Shown in pieces: positions 16,547 through 25,003 of a DNA stretch of 64,000 bases; position 1 is the stretch's first letter; each line of letters starts with the position of its first letter. The stretch lies in the NCBI RefSeq assembly GCF_023701345.1, contig NZ_JAMPXE010000001.1, forward strand, positions 1 to 64,000, read 5' to 3'. The notes below the pieces were generated by a model, which did no database searches, was not told where the DNA came from, and worked only from the letters and a program-made list of their open reading frames with translations. A program made the translations under genes and the position numbers. The DNA is from Rhodoferax sp. Its GTDB lineage: Bacteria > Pseudomonadota > Gammaproteobacteria > Burkholderiales > Burkholderiaceae_C.

Positions 16547-16579
16547 TCAGATGTGAGCGTAAGTGTGGTCCATGGTCAT
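16547..16579 (-). CDS. Possible ten-residue micro-ORF
   Basis: AAGGAG at 16588-16593 (minus strand) is eight bases before an ATG that opens MTMDHTYAHI followed by TGA. A small hairpin (CCGAG and CTCGG arms) lies just before the ribosome binding site and another (GACGGT and ACCGTC) just after the stop. The spacing is ideal but the peptide is too short to judge; it lies downstream of the DUF5602 gene on the same strand. The rest of 16500-16763 holds nothing I can support. Confidence 0.25.
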   Translation of the reverse strand: MTMDHTYAHI

Positions 16580-16763
16580 GTATGAGGCTCCTTCACCGAG
16601 GATAAAGACTCGGTCACGGTGAAATTCTGCTCCCTATTTTTTGGGTAGTCAATAGCTTTATTGGCACGAGCTGACCGATCATATCTTGGTTGCTTTTTAA
16701 GAATAGGCCGTCCAATAATGTGAGGACCGTTGCGCATAGCGATAAACCACTTTCAGCCTTGAC

Positions 16764-17546
16764 TCACTTAAAGTCCTCCAGCAACACTTCGTAAACGTCG
16801 CTGCTGGCAACATATTTCACGCTGTAAGCACCCGGATAGACACCAGGCTTGGAGTAGCGGCCCGGTCGGGCAATGGCCGTCGAGAATGAAGGCTTTGACA
16901 ACAGGTAGTCAAGCGTCACCATAGGCTCAAGAAAAGTTTGTTGCCGGTTGTAGTAACCATAGATGAAGGTTGCCGTGAATGGCTGTCCGTGATGTTCGCC
17001 GGACGACACGTTGATGGCGTGGACACCCATCCTGGGTACTGCGGTTCCGGGTGGGATAACGTAGCCTTGCGGCAGCAATTCAGCGGGTGCCTGTTGTTGC
17101 GGTTGGCCAGATTCAGCGTCATTGCGGAAGCGGACTTTTTCCTGGGCGGCGCGGCTGACCAGATAAAAGTGGAAGTCGAAATGTGGCACGTCGTACACAT
17201 GGGGTGGTGGGTGACCGACTGGCTCCCAGTTGATCATGACGTGATCAATCGCCGTTTTTGGACCTTTGCCAGGCATCTGCAAATGATAAGCAGTATCCGT
17301 TCTGGCGCCCCGGGCCGACTTTGGCAGATCGTTCAGAGCGCCAGGAGTCAAGACGATGCCTATGGCCGTCAGCTTCTCGTTGGCGTCGGTGCGAACCAGC
17401 ACATGTGCTGACCCGTTACCCATGGAGACGGGCTTGCCCTCGTAACTGTGTGCCTGGCCGAGGGCTGATCCGGTGGCCAGCGCAGCTGCCAGTAACGCAA
17501 CCAGCCGATAGAGCTTGTGTTGGGTTGATTGACTTTTCATGCTCAT
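16764..17546 (-). CDS. Exported DUF5602 (TTHB210-like) protein
   Basis: A 260-residue protein with a signal peptide (about residues 1-31, ending GSALGQA) and a single globular domain. The His-rich text GHPPPHVYDVPHFDFHFYLV and INVSSGEHHGQPF resembles the DUF5602/TTHB210-like family, a periplasmic fold of unknown function; the histidines suggest metal binding, which is my inference. GGAG precedes the start. It lies 97 bp downstream of the flavoprotein gene on the same strand and may be co-transcribed with it. Confidence 0.65.
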   Translation of the reverse strand: MSMKSQSTQHKLYRLVALLAAALATGSALGQAHSYEGKPVSMGNGSAHVLVRTDANEKLTAIGIVLTPGALNDLPKSARGARTDTAYHLQMPGKGPKTAIDHVMINWEPVGHPPPHVYDVPHFDFHFYLVSRAAQEKVRFRNDAESGQPQQQAPAELLPQGYVIPPGTAVPRMGVHAINVSSGEHHGQPFTATFIYGYYNRQQTFLEPMVTLDYLLSKPSFSTAIARPGRYSKPGVYPGAYSVKYVASSDVYEVLLEDFK

Positions 17547-17643
17547 GATTTCACTCCTTGCGTTTCGTTCAACGTTGTCATGGCGGCGGCTTCTGCACGG
17601 GTTGTGGAGTCGCTGATTGGCCGGCTAACTGCCGTTTTTAGTG

Positions 17644-19068
17644 TTATTGGCTTGGACGGATGTTCTGATTCACGCGGAACAGATTGCCCGGGTCATATCT
17701 ATTCTTCACTGCGACCAGACGGTCATATCCTGGGCCGTAGGCGCTCTTGACGCGCTCGGGTTCGTCGTCGGTCAGAAAATTGACGTACACGCCACCTGTT
17801 GCATGGGGCGCAGCCTCCTTGAAGAATCCGCGTGCCCAGTCAGTACATTTCTGGTCTTCGGCCGCTGTCTCCCAGCGGCCATGAACGTTGCATACATAGA
17901 TTGCATCGCGATGCGAATAGGCAGTCGCATCGGGTCTTGGGCGGGTCGTGGCACCACCGATCAGGCCGAAGAAAATCTCACAGTGAGGTGAAGGCAGGCT
18001 TTGGACATATTTCACAGCCACGTCGATGGCACCGTCGCTCAGCTCGACGAAATTGTGCGATTTCCAATAATTGCGGGCACCAGGTGTCAGCAGTGGGTCA
18101 AACGTTTGTTGCCAGGCCGTGTAGGGCATCATGGCGGTAAATTCGCCGAGCACCGTGCCAAGTTTGCGCAAAGGTTCTATCGCTTTTCGTCCTTCGTCTG
18201 GATCGCCGGCATGGAACAAACAAAAGGCGATGATCTCGGTCCCGTGCACCTCTGGTGGCAGGAACGGCAAGGGCGGTGCCTTGCGTAGCACGGTCCAGAC
18301 GTTGGTGTCCTCTCCAAGTTTCTTCACATAGTCGCGGAATTGTTTCAACGCCTGCGCTGCATCCTTGAGCGGATAGACGATCATCCCGCACAGAACTTCG
18401 GGTCCAACCGGGTGAAGCTTGAACTCAAATCTGCTGACGACACCAAAGTTGCCGCTACCGCCGCGAATCGCCCAAAAGAGATCGGCGTGCTCTTTCTCGT
18501 TGGCCCGTATCAGGAGCCCATCGGCGGTGATCACATCGGCGGCAAGCAGATTGTCTACGGTCATCCCGTACTTTCGGGAAAGCCATCCGAATCCACCGCC
18601 AAGCGTGAGTCCTGCAATGCCCGTGGTCGAGTTGATGCCAACGGGAGTGGCCAATCCAAACGCCTGGCATTCATGGTCAAAATCGCCGAGTGTCGCGCCC
18701 GGCTCTACATGGGCCACCGCCGCAATCGGGTCGATCGCTACCGTGCGCATATTCGATAGATCAATGAGCAAGCCGCCCTCGCACACGGCATTGCCGGCAA
18801 TATTGTGTCCGCCACCCTTGACAGCCGTCAGAAGGCGATGGGTATGCGCAAACGTGACCGCCTGACGGATGTCGGCCACGCCGGCACACCGCACCACCAA
18901 TGCTGGTTTGCGGTCAATCATGGCGTTCCAGACCGTGCGCGACTTGTCGTAGCCCTCGTCGCCGGGAAAGAGTAGCGCACCCCGTAAAGATGATTTCAAC
19001 TTTTCCAGGGAGGCGCCATCCAATGTGATGTGGTCTCCCGTCAGTCCGATTGCTTTTACGCTGTTCAT
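17644..19068 (-). CDS. FAD-linked oxidase of the berberine-bridge-enzyme type
   Basis: A 474-residue flavoprotein of the PCMH FAD-binding superfamily. TAVKGGGHNIAGNAV carries the His (residue 88) that usually holds FAD covalently. The position of the second covalent link, normally Cys, reads FGLATPVG, so only one link is expected. LTLGGGFGWLSRKYG and the C-terminal YDPGNLFRVNQNI complete the family pattern. Such enzymes oxidise sugars, alcohols or alkaloid-like compounds and pass electrons to oxygen or other acceptors. The ATG at 19068 with GGAGG eight bases upstream was preferred to an in-frame extension. No signal peptide is seen, so it is probably cytoplasmic. Confidence 0.88.
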   Translation of the reverse strand: MNSVKAIGLTGDHITLDGASLEKLKSSLRGALLFPGDEGYDKSRTVWNAMIDRKPALVVRCAGVADIRQAVTFAHTHRLLTAVKGGGHNIAGNAVCEGGLLIDLSNMRTVAIDPIAAVAHVEPGATLGDFDHECQAFGLATPVGINSTTGIAGLTLGGGFGWLSRKYGMTVDNLLAADVITADGLLIRANEKEHADLFWAIRGGSGNFGVVSRFEFKLHPVGPEVLCGMIVYPLKDAAQALKQFRDYVKKLGEDTNVWTVLRKAPPLPFLPPEVHGTEIIAFCLFHAGDPDEGRKAIEPLRKLGTVLGEFTAMMPYTAWQQTFDPLLTPGARNYWKSHNFVELSDGAIDVAVKYVQSLPSPHCEIFFGLIGGATTRPRPDATAYSHRDAIYVCNVHGRWETAAEDQKCTDWARGFFKEAAPHATGGVYVNFLTDDEPERVKSAYGPGYDRLVAVKNRYDPGNLFRVNQNIRPSQ

Positions 19069-19639
19069 GATGTAGCCTCCAATTCGTTGATCAAAAAGGC
19101 TCCCGCTTGGGTGCCTCGTTTGCCTCTCTACGGATAACGTGCTCAATCTAAGCTGCTTGGACACGTAGCGCTATACGCAGCATCGCGTACGCTGCAAGCT
19201 TTTGGGGTGGAGCATCGATGATTGCGATTCGAGCCGGCCCGCTGTGGGGTCGCCTGGTCCGTTAGGCGACACGGTGGGAGGACGCTACGCCCAATTTCTG
19301 GCTCAGTCAAACGCAGTAGCAACAGCCCATACGGCAGCATGGTTTTTGTGTCCTTGGATGGATCACTGGGCCGCCTGATATCAGCGTACTGGTCGGCTTG
19401 GTGTGGACGCGCCTTCCTCCCAGGCGCACATTGTTGGATTCGGGCACGGTATTGGCGGTTTCCCAGACGCCCATGAACGAGACCGGCCCCGAAACCGCCC
19501 CGCACTGGCAACTGCCTGCGAACCCGCCGGCAGCAAGGTTGAGACTCGAATGACAATTCTCAAGCAGGGTGAATCTGAGCGCTCTAGCATCCAGGGCCAA
19601 GGCATTGGTACAACACCATGCCGCCGAGCAGGAGCCACC
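19069..19639. other. Intergenic region without supported gene
   Basis: About 570 bp upstream of the flavoprotein gene. Several overlapping open frames exist on the minus strand, none with a convincing start or a family match. It presumably contains the promoters for the flavoprotein (minus) and the leader-cfa unit (plus), but no clear boxes were identified. Confidence 0.5.
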
Positions 19640-19696
19640 ATGAAACAGCATGAACTTATTCTGGCGCTGATCGCTGCGACCTTGAAGCGGGTTTGA
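19640..19696 (+). CDS. Short leader ORF overlapping cfa
   Basis: An 18-residue frame, MKQHELILALIAATLKRV, with AGGAG five bases before the ATG. Its TGA overlaps the ATG of the cyclopropane synthase gene (TGATG), which itself has only a weak ribosome binding site. This arrangement suggests translational coupling: ribosomes ending the leader would restart on cfa. It could instead be the remnant of an older gene. Confidence 0.4.
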   Translation: MKQHELILALIAATLKRV

Positions 19697-20934
19697 TGGA
19701 CGCCCACGCCGATCCCTTGGGCACCGAGCACCACCGGCTCACTCATGACCTGGGAAGGCTGACGCCTGTGTCAGAGATTCCCTTGCGCCTGACGCTCTGG
19801 AACGGCATGCAACATGATCTGGGGCCGCAGCCCACGGTGACGGTCAAGGTGCTGAGTCCGGGCGCGCTGCGGTATTTTGTGCCGCCCAGCCTGGACAACC
19901 TGGCCGAGGGCTACGTCAACGGCCACTTCGACGTGCTGGGGCAGGCCGCCGACATTGTGGAAGCCGCCACCAGCCTGGCACAACATGGGGTGCCCATGCG
20001 CGGCCGGTTTGGCCGCCTGTTCAGCGCCCTGCACCATGACCGGGGCACGGACACGCACGCCATCGAGCACCATTACGATATCTCCAACGACTTCTACCGC
20101 TTGTGGCTGGGCGATGACATGGTTTATTCCTGCGCCTACTTTCCGACCCGGACCGAGTCGCTGGAAGCGGCACAAACCGCCAAGCTCGACCACATCCTGC
20201 GCAAGCTCATGCTCAAGCCGGGCGAGCGCCTGCTCGACATCGGCTGCGGCTGGGGCGCGCTGGCGATACGTGCCGCGCAAAAATACGGCGCCCGGGTGCT
20301 CGGTGTCACCCTGTCGAAAAACCAGTACACCCTGGCGTGTGTGCGTGTCGCGCAGGCGGGTCTGGCAGACCAGGTCGAGATCCGGCTGCAGGACTACCGT
20401 GACATCGAGCCGGGCGACGGCCAATTTGACAAGATCACCTCGATCGGCATGTTCGAGCATGTGGGCCTGAACCACCTGGAGGCCTATTTCGGCAAGATCA
20501 ACGCCCTGCTGAAAGACGGCGGCCTGGTGCTGAACCACGGCATCACCTCCACCGACCCGGGCAGCGGTGCCGCCCCGCTGGGGGCCGCTAATTTCATCGA
20601 GAAATATGTCTTTCCGAACGGCGAGCTGCCACACATCAGCCTGGCGCTCAAGGACATGCAGAGCGCTGGACTGGAGGCGCTCGACGTGGAGTGCCTGCGC
20701 CGCCATTACGCGCGCACGCTGGCGTGCTGGTCGGACAACTATGAGCGCCAGCAGGAAGCCATTCACGCGCTGGTGAGCGAGACCACCTACCGGGTCTGGC
20801 GCATTTACCTGGCGGGCTGCGCCCATGCGTTTTCACAAAACTGGGTGTCGCTCTACCAGGTGCTGGCGTGCAAGGCCGGCACCTGCGCAGAGCTGAACCC
20901 GACGCCCTGGTCACGCGCCTACATGTACACCTGA
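19696..20934 (+). CDS. cfa: Cyclopropane-fatty-acyl-phospholipid synthase family methyltransferase
   Basis: A 412-residue enzyme that would transfer a methylene group from S-adenosylmethionine to unsaturated acyl chains of membrane phospholipids. The SAM-binding motif LDIGCGWG is at residues 180-187; HHYDISNDFYRLWLGDDMVY and SIGMFEHVG are hallmark segments, and FIEKYVFPNGELPHI follows near the C-terminal third. The length matches the family (380-420). The ATG at 19696 overlaps the leader stop; a TTG one codon earlier is also possible. It is followed by the convergent thpR gene. Related SAM enzymes make other branched or methylated lipids, so the exact product is not certain. Confidence 0.9.
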   Translation: MDAHADPLGTEHHRLTHDLGRLTPVSEIPLRLTLWNGMQHDLGPQPTVTVKVLSPGALRYFVPPSLDNLAEGYVNGHFDVLGQAADIVEAATSLAQHGVPMRGRFGRLFSALHHDRGTDTHAIEHHYDISNDFYRLWLGDDMVYSCAYFPTRTESLEAAQTAKLDHILRKLMLKPGERLLDIGCGWGALAIRAAQKYGARVLGVTLSKNQYTLACVRVAQAGLADQVEIRLQDYRDIEPGDGQFDKITSIGMFEHVGLNHLEAYFGKINALLKDGGLVLNHGITSTDPGSGAAPLGAANFIEKYVFPNGELPHISLALKDMQSAGLEALDVECLRRHYARTLACWSDNYERQQEAIHALVSETTYRVWRIYLAGCAHAFSQNWVSLYQVLACKAGTCAELNPTPWSRAYMYT

Positions 20935-20946
20935 GGCATCAAGTCG

Positions 20947-21483
20947 TCATTGGTACTGCCGAATCACCCGGTAGCGCGGCGCCTTGAGCCCGGTCGAGAG
21001 CACCAGCGTAAAGTCCCGCACCGACCACCGCACGGGTGCCAATACTGCGGGCGCAATCGCCGCAGCGGCATGGCGCGCCAGCGTGACATGGGGCACATAG
21101 GGCCGGGGATCGAGCGCCAGATCAAGCCCGCGCAGCGCCTGCCCCAGCCGCTCATGCAAAGCGCGCAGGGCCACGGGCACTTCCGCCGCGCACAGCACCG
21201 CCAGGCCGTGGGGCCAGAGCCTTGGCTGGTCCAATACCAGTTCGAAGGGCCGGAACGGCACCACAGCGCAGGCGGCAATCGCTTCTGCTTTGTCAGTGGC
21301 CACATCGCCGATGAAATGCAGGGTGGCATGCCAGTCCGCCGCTGCGTATCGGGCACAGCCCGACGGCCAGATCCATTGGTTGGCATGCGCGGCCAGTTGC
21401 CCGCGGGTGGCATCATCAGGCCAGAGCGCAAAAAAAGTCGCTGGGTTCGGACGACAGGGGGTTTGCCGGTGTTCATGGTTCAA
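20947..21483 (-). CDS. thpR: RNA 2',3'-cyclic phosphodiesterase
   Basis: A 178-residue 2H phosphoesterase that opens 2',3'-cyclic phosphates on RNA ends. The two catalytic H-x-T motifs are visible: HATL at residue 52 and HVTL at residue 132. The length matches bacterial ThpR/LigT. The only in-frame start before the conserved FFALWPDD is a TTG at 21483 with a weak ribosome binding site, so the N-terminus is uncertain. Confidence 0.85.
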   Translation of the reverse strand: MNHEHRQTPCRPNPATFFALWPDDATRGQLAAHANQWIWPSGCARYAAADWHATLHFIGDVATDKAEAIAACAVVPFRPFELVLDQPRLWPHGLAVLCAAEVPVALRALHERLGQALRGLDLALDPRPYVPHVTLARHAAAAIAPAVLAPVRWSVRDFTLVLSTGLKAPRYRVIRQYQ

Positions 21484-21559
21484 TTCTGATCATGCAGGGA
21501 CATTACAGTAGCAGCATTCGCATTTCAACCGAAGCATCCACTCAACCTGGCGCACACAC

Positions 21560-22012
21560 ATGAAACCTCACACCCTTGGCAGCCTGCTTGTGGCGCTTCA
21601 GTTTGGCGCGCTGGGGGCACTCGTCCTGTTGGCAGCCCCAAAGCTCATGCAGCAACCCTTTCAGCCTTGGACATGGCTGACCATTGGCTTGAGCGGGGTG
21701 GTCGGCTTGTCGGCGTTGCTGGCCAACCGGCCCGGCAACTTCAACATCCACCCGGCCCCGCGCACCGACGGCAAGCTGGTCGCGCATGGCCCCTACCGCT
21801 GGATCCGACACCCCATGTACACGGCCGTGAGTTTGCTGGGCCTGGCCTGTGCCCTGGCGCTGGGTTCCGTGCTGGCCTGGCTGCTCTGGGGCGTTTTGTC
21901 GCTGGTGCTGCTGTTCAAGGCGCGGCTGGAAGAACGCTGGATGACGGCGTTGCATCCGTCCTATGTGCACTACATGGCGCGTACCCGCCGCTTTATTCCG
22001 TTTCTTTTATAA
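21560..22012 (+). CDS. Isoprenylcysteine carboxyl methyltransferase family membrane protein
   Basis: A 150-residue membrane methyltransferase of the ICMT/PEMT type, with four hydrophobic helices. The SAM-binding signature is GPYRWIRHPMYTAVSLLGL and the C-terminal catalytic text is RLEERWMTALHPSYVHYMARTRR; bacterial members methylate unknown lipids or small molecules. The gene stands alone between two minus-strand genes. Confidence 0.85.
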   Translation: MKPHTLGSLLVALQFGALGALVLLAAPKLMQQPFQPWTWLTIGLSGVVGLSALLANRPGNFNIHPAPRTDGKLVAHGPYRWIRHPMYTAVSLLGLACALALGSVLAWLLWGVLSLVLLFKARLEERWMTALHPSYVHYMARTRRFIPFLL

Positions 22013-22085
22013 GACGGTCCAGCCATGTTCATTGCCGCCAAACTGCTGGCCTGCCGCATGAGCGGCAAAGCCTGAGCCAAACTGG

Positions 22086-23393
22086 TCACACCTCCTGGCC
22101 GGAGTCGGGCACACGGGTGGCCAGCACCTTGTCGACCCGCTTGCCGTCCAGGTCCACCACCTCGAACAACCAGTCTTCGCAGCTAATTTTCTCGCCGGTC
22201 ACCGGCATGTGGCCGCTCACCGCCATCAACAATCCGGCCAGCGTGTTGTAGCGGCCACGTTCTTCCAGCGGCAGCTCATCCATGTCGAGCCTGGCCTTGA
22301 GTTCGCTGACCGGCATCATGCCGTCGAGCAGCCAGCTGCCGTCATCGCGCTGCACCGCCCAGGCCTCGGTTTTGGCGCTCGGCTGCAGCTCGCCGGTGAT
22401 GGCTTCCAGCAGGTCATGGGGGGTGAGCAGGCCCTGCACCACGCCGTATTCGTCCACCACCAGCACCAGGCGGCCGACCTTGGCACGGAACTGCTCCAGC
22501 AAGGCCATGCCGCTGAGGGTTTCGGGCACAAACACGGCCGTGGTCACGTAGTCTTCGAGCGTGCCCGGCGCATCACCCCCCAGCGCCAGCATGTGGGCCA
22601 CGCTGATCTTGCCCACCACATCGTCCATCGAGCCGCGGCACACCGGGTACCAGGAATGGGCGCGTTGGGCACCATCGGTCCCCACTTTTTGCAGACCTTG
22701 CGCCACACTGATACCGGCATCAAGCCAGTCGACTTCGGCGCGCGGCACCATCAGCGAGGTCAATTGCCGGTCATCGAGGCCAAACACGTTTTGCACCATC
22801 TGGTGCTCGTGTTCTTCAATCACACCGGCGTCCACACCTTCCTCCAGACTGGCAGAAATTTCTTCCTCGGTCATGGCACGCACCGCGTTGGTGTCGATAC
22901 GCAGCAGCTTCAACATGGCGGCGGTCGAGCCCGAGAGCAATTTGACAAACGGCCCGGCGGCGCGCGCCAGCCACAACATGGGCCGCGACACCCAGCGCGA
23001 CACCGCCTCGGGGTGCAACTGACCGATGCGTTTGGGCACCAGTTCGCCAAAAATGATGGTGATATAGGTGATGATGGTCACCACCAGTGCCGTGGCGGCA
23101 ATGGCCGCAGCCTTGTCGGCCATGCCCCAGCCTTGCAGCCAGGCGGCTAGCCCGGCACTGAAGGCAGCCTCGCCAACGATGCCGTTGAGCACACCAATCG
23201 AGGTAATGCCCACCTGCACGGTCGATAAAAACTGGTTGGGGTTGTCCAGCAGCGTCAGCGCCGCCTGAGCGCCCTTGTCGCCTGCTTCGGTCATGGCGTT
23301 GAGCCGCGACTTGCGACTGGCGGCCAGCGCCAGCTCGGACATGGCAAAGACACCATTGAGCAGCGTCAAAAAAATAATCAGCAAAATTTCCAT
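22086..23393 (-). CDS. CNNM/CorC-type transporter-associated protein (hemolysin family)
   Basis: A 435-residue protein of the HlyC/CorC group: a CNNM (DUF21) membrane domain at residues 1-190 with four helices (MEILLIIFLTLLNGVFAMSE), two CBS domains at about 205-335 (TSLMVPRAEVDWLD, GRLVLVVDEYGVVQGLLTPHD) and a CorC_HlyC domain at the end (GLLMAVSGHMPVTGEKI). Homologues mediate magnesium or cobalt efflux; the name hemolysin is historical. It is divergent from apaH with 15 bp between starts. Confidence 0.9.
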   Translation of the reverse strand: MEILLIIFLTLLNGVFAMSELALAASRKSRLNAMTEAGDKGAQAALTLLDNPNQFLSTVQVGITSIGVLNGIVGEAAFSAGLAAWLQGWGMADKAAAIAATALVVTIITYITIIFGELVPKRIGQLHPEAVSRWVSRPMLWLARAAGPFVKLLSGSTAAMLKLLRIDTNAVRAMTEEEISASLEEGVDAGVIEEHEHQMVQNVFGLDDRQLTSLMVPRAEVDWLDAGISVAQGLQKVGTDGAQRAHSWYPVCRGSMDDVVGKISVAHMLALGGDAPGTLEDYVTTAVFVPETLSGMALLEQFRAKVGRLVLVVDEYGVVQGLLTPHDLLEAITGELQPSAKTEAWAVQRDDGSWLLDGMMPVSELKARLDMDELPLEERGRYNTLAGLLMAVSGHMPVTGEKISCEDWLFEVVDLDGKRVDKVLATRVPDSGQEV

Positions 23394-23408
23394 GCATCAC
23401 AAACGACA

Positions 23409-24263
23409 ATGAACACCATGGCACTTTACATGATTGGCGACGTGCAGGGCTGCAACAGCGCCTTACAACGTCTATTAAACAAAATTTCTTTCTCGCCCAG
23501 CCGCGACACACTCTACTTTTTGGGTGATCTGGTCAACCGTGGCCCCGATTCGGCGGGTGTGCTACGCAGACTGATGGGTTTTGGCGCCTCGGCGCAATGC
23601 CTGCTCGGCAACCACGACCTGCATTTGCTGGCGGCCAGCGTGGGCGCGCGCCGACCGAGCCGCAAGGACACGCTGGGCAACGTGCTGGACGCACCCGACC
23701 GCGAGGCCATGCTGGCCTGGCTGCGCCAGCAGCACATGGCTTTTTTGCTGGAGCAGCAACACCAGTCGGTCCTGATGGTGCACGCCGGCGTGCTGCCAGG
23801 CTGGACCGCCAGCCAGGCCCTGGCGCTGGCGGGGGAGTTTGAAGCGGTGTTGCGTGGCCCCGACTTGGGCGACTTTTTGCATCAGATGTATGGCGACAGC
23901 CCGAACCAGTGGGACGATGCATTGCAGGGTATCGACCGCTTGCGAATGATTGTGAATGCCTTGACGCGGCTGCGCTTTTGCACCGCCGAGGGGGTGATGG
24001 AATTCGAGACCAGTGACGGCGCCCACGCGGCCCCTGCCGGTTACCTGCCCTGGTACGAGGTACCGGGGCGCAAGACCCGCGATGTCACGGTGGTGTTTGG
24101 CCACTGGTCAACCCTGGGCTGGCTGGGCCGCGACGATCTGTTCGCGCTGGATTCCGGTTGTGTCTGGGGCGGGCACCTGAGCGCCCTGAAACTGGACACC
24201 GGCACGCCAGCGCATGAGTTGATCCAGGTGAAGTGCGAGCAGGCGCAAAAACCGGGGGATTGA
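23409..24263 (+). CDS. apaH: Symmetrical bis(5'-nucleosyl)-tetraphosphatase
   Basis: A 284-residue metallophosphatase that hydrolyses Ap4A to two ADP and also decaps Np4-capped RNA. The three metal-binding blocks are GDVQGCNSALQ, GDLVNRGPDSAGVL and GNHDLHLLAA near the N-terminus; VFGHWSTLGW lies in the C-terminal part. Two ATGs, 23409 and 23418, are possible, and the second gives the usual start MALYMIGD. It is followed closely by the convergent vapC. Confidence 0.93.
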   Translation: MNTMALYMIGDVQGCNSALQRLLNKISFSPSRDTLYFLGDLVNRGPDSAGVLRRLMGFGASAQCLLGNHDLHLLAASVGARRPSRKDTLGNVLDAPDREAMLAWLRQQHMAFLLEQQHQSVLMVHAGVLPGWTASQALALAGEFEAVLRGPDLGDFLHQMYGDSPNQWDDALQGIDRLRMIVNALTRLRFCTAEGVMEFETSDGAHAAPAGYLPWYEVPGRKTRDVTVVFGHWSTLGWLGRDDLFALDSGCVWGGHLSALKLDTGTPAHELIQVKCEQAQKPGD

Positions 24264-24275
24264 TCGCTTATTTTT

Positions 24276-24701
24276 TCAGGCTTGCCACGGATTGATGACA
24301 TTCAAGCCAAAGCCTTCAAAGTCACGCACATTGCGGGTGACCAGCGTCAGATTGTGATGCAAGGCCGTGGCCGCCAGCAAACTGTCGATGGCCGGCAGCG
24401 GGCGACGGGCTTGGGCTTGCAAATAGCCCCATCGGTCAACCACTGGCAAATCGACGCTCAGTATCCGACCAAGAAAAAAGGTGGGCAGGTCGACCTCAAG
24501 CCAGTCATTCAAAGCCTGTCGCCTTCTGGCATCGACGCTGCCAGTGCTTAGCGTTTCTATGCCTTTGCGAATTTCACCCAAAGTGAGCACACTCAGAAAA
24601 AGCGATTGCGCAGTACGTGCTGAAAACCAGGTCACCACCTTGGCGTCCGGCTGCTTGCGACGTAGTTCAGAAATGGCGTTGGTGTCGAGCAGATAGCTCA
24701 T
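24276..24701 (-). CDS. vapC: VapC-family PIN-domain toxin
   Basis: A 141-residue PIN-domain ribonuclease. Acidic active-site residues are visible in MSYLLDTNAISELRR (Asp6), TLGEIRKGIETL and PAIDSLLAATALHH, and the end TRNVRDFEGFGLNVINPW is typical of VapC. Its ATG overlaps the antitoxin stop by four bases. It would cut tRNA or rRNA when the antitoxin is lost. Confidence 0.9.
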   Translation of the reverse strand: MSYLLDTNAISELRRKQPDAKVVTWFSARTAQSLFLSVLTLGEIRKGIETLSTGSVDARRRQALNDWLEVDLPTFFLGRILSVDLPVVDRWGYLQAQARRPLPAIDSLLAATALHHNLTLVTRNVRDFEGFGLNVINPWQA

Positions 24702-24949
24702 AGGTTGATCTCACGCGTCAGACTTTGGACGCGCTCGAAAGTCAGGTCATCCAGGCCATACAAGGGTGAACGCTGCATGAATTCGACCAAGGACTGCGAG
24801 TTGCCGCTGAGCCGATCAAACAATTCGCGTGAGACCACCACCGCCACCGATTTTCCATGCACCGTGATGTCTTGCGGACCGTCTTGCTTTGCGCTTTTAA
24901 GCACATCAGAAAAGCGCGCTTTTGCCGTTTGCAGTTGCCAACTTTGCAT
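24698..24949 (-). CDS. vapB: Phd/YefM-type antitoxin partner of VapC
   Basis: An 83-residue antitoxin starting MQSWQLQTAKARFSDVLKSA, the Phd/YefM fold rather than the AbrB or RHH fold of classical VapB. The C-terminal half (QSLVEFMQRSPLYGLDDL) is the toxin-binding tail. The ATG at 24949 has GGAGG seven bases upstream and was chosen over a longer frame that runs through the operator palindrome. Confidence 0.88.
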   Translation of the reverse strand: MQSWQLQTAKARFSDVLKSAKQDGPQDITVHGKSVAVVVSRELFDRLSGNSQSLVEFMQRSPLYGLDDLTFERVQSLTREINL

Positions 24950-24960
24950 GCCGTCCTCCA

Positions 24961-24987
24961 ATATTCTGACCATAATGGTCAGAATAT
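24961..24987. promoter_or_regulatory. Operator palindrome of the vapBC pair
   Basis: A perfect 27-bp palindrome: 13-bp arms ATATTCTGACCAT and ATGGTCAGAATAT around a single A. It starts 12 bp upstream of the antitoxin start and overlaps TATATT, a plausible -10 box on the minus strand. This is the expected autoregulatory site of the toxin-antitoxin complex. Confidence 0.8.
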
Positions 24988-25003
24988 AACCGATTGGCAA
25001 AAA

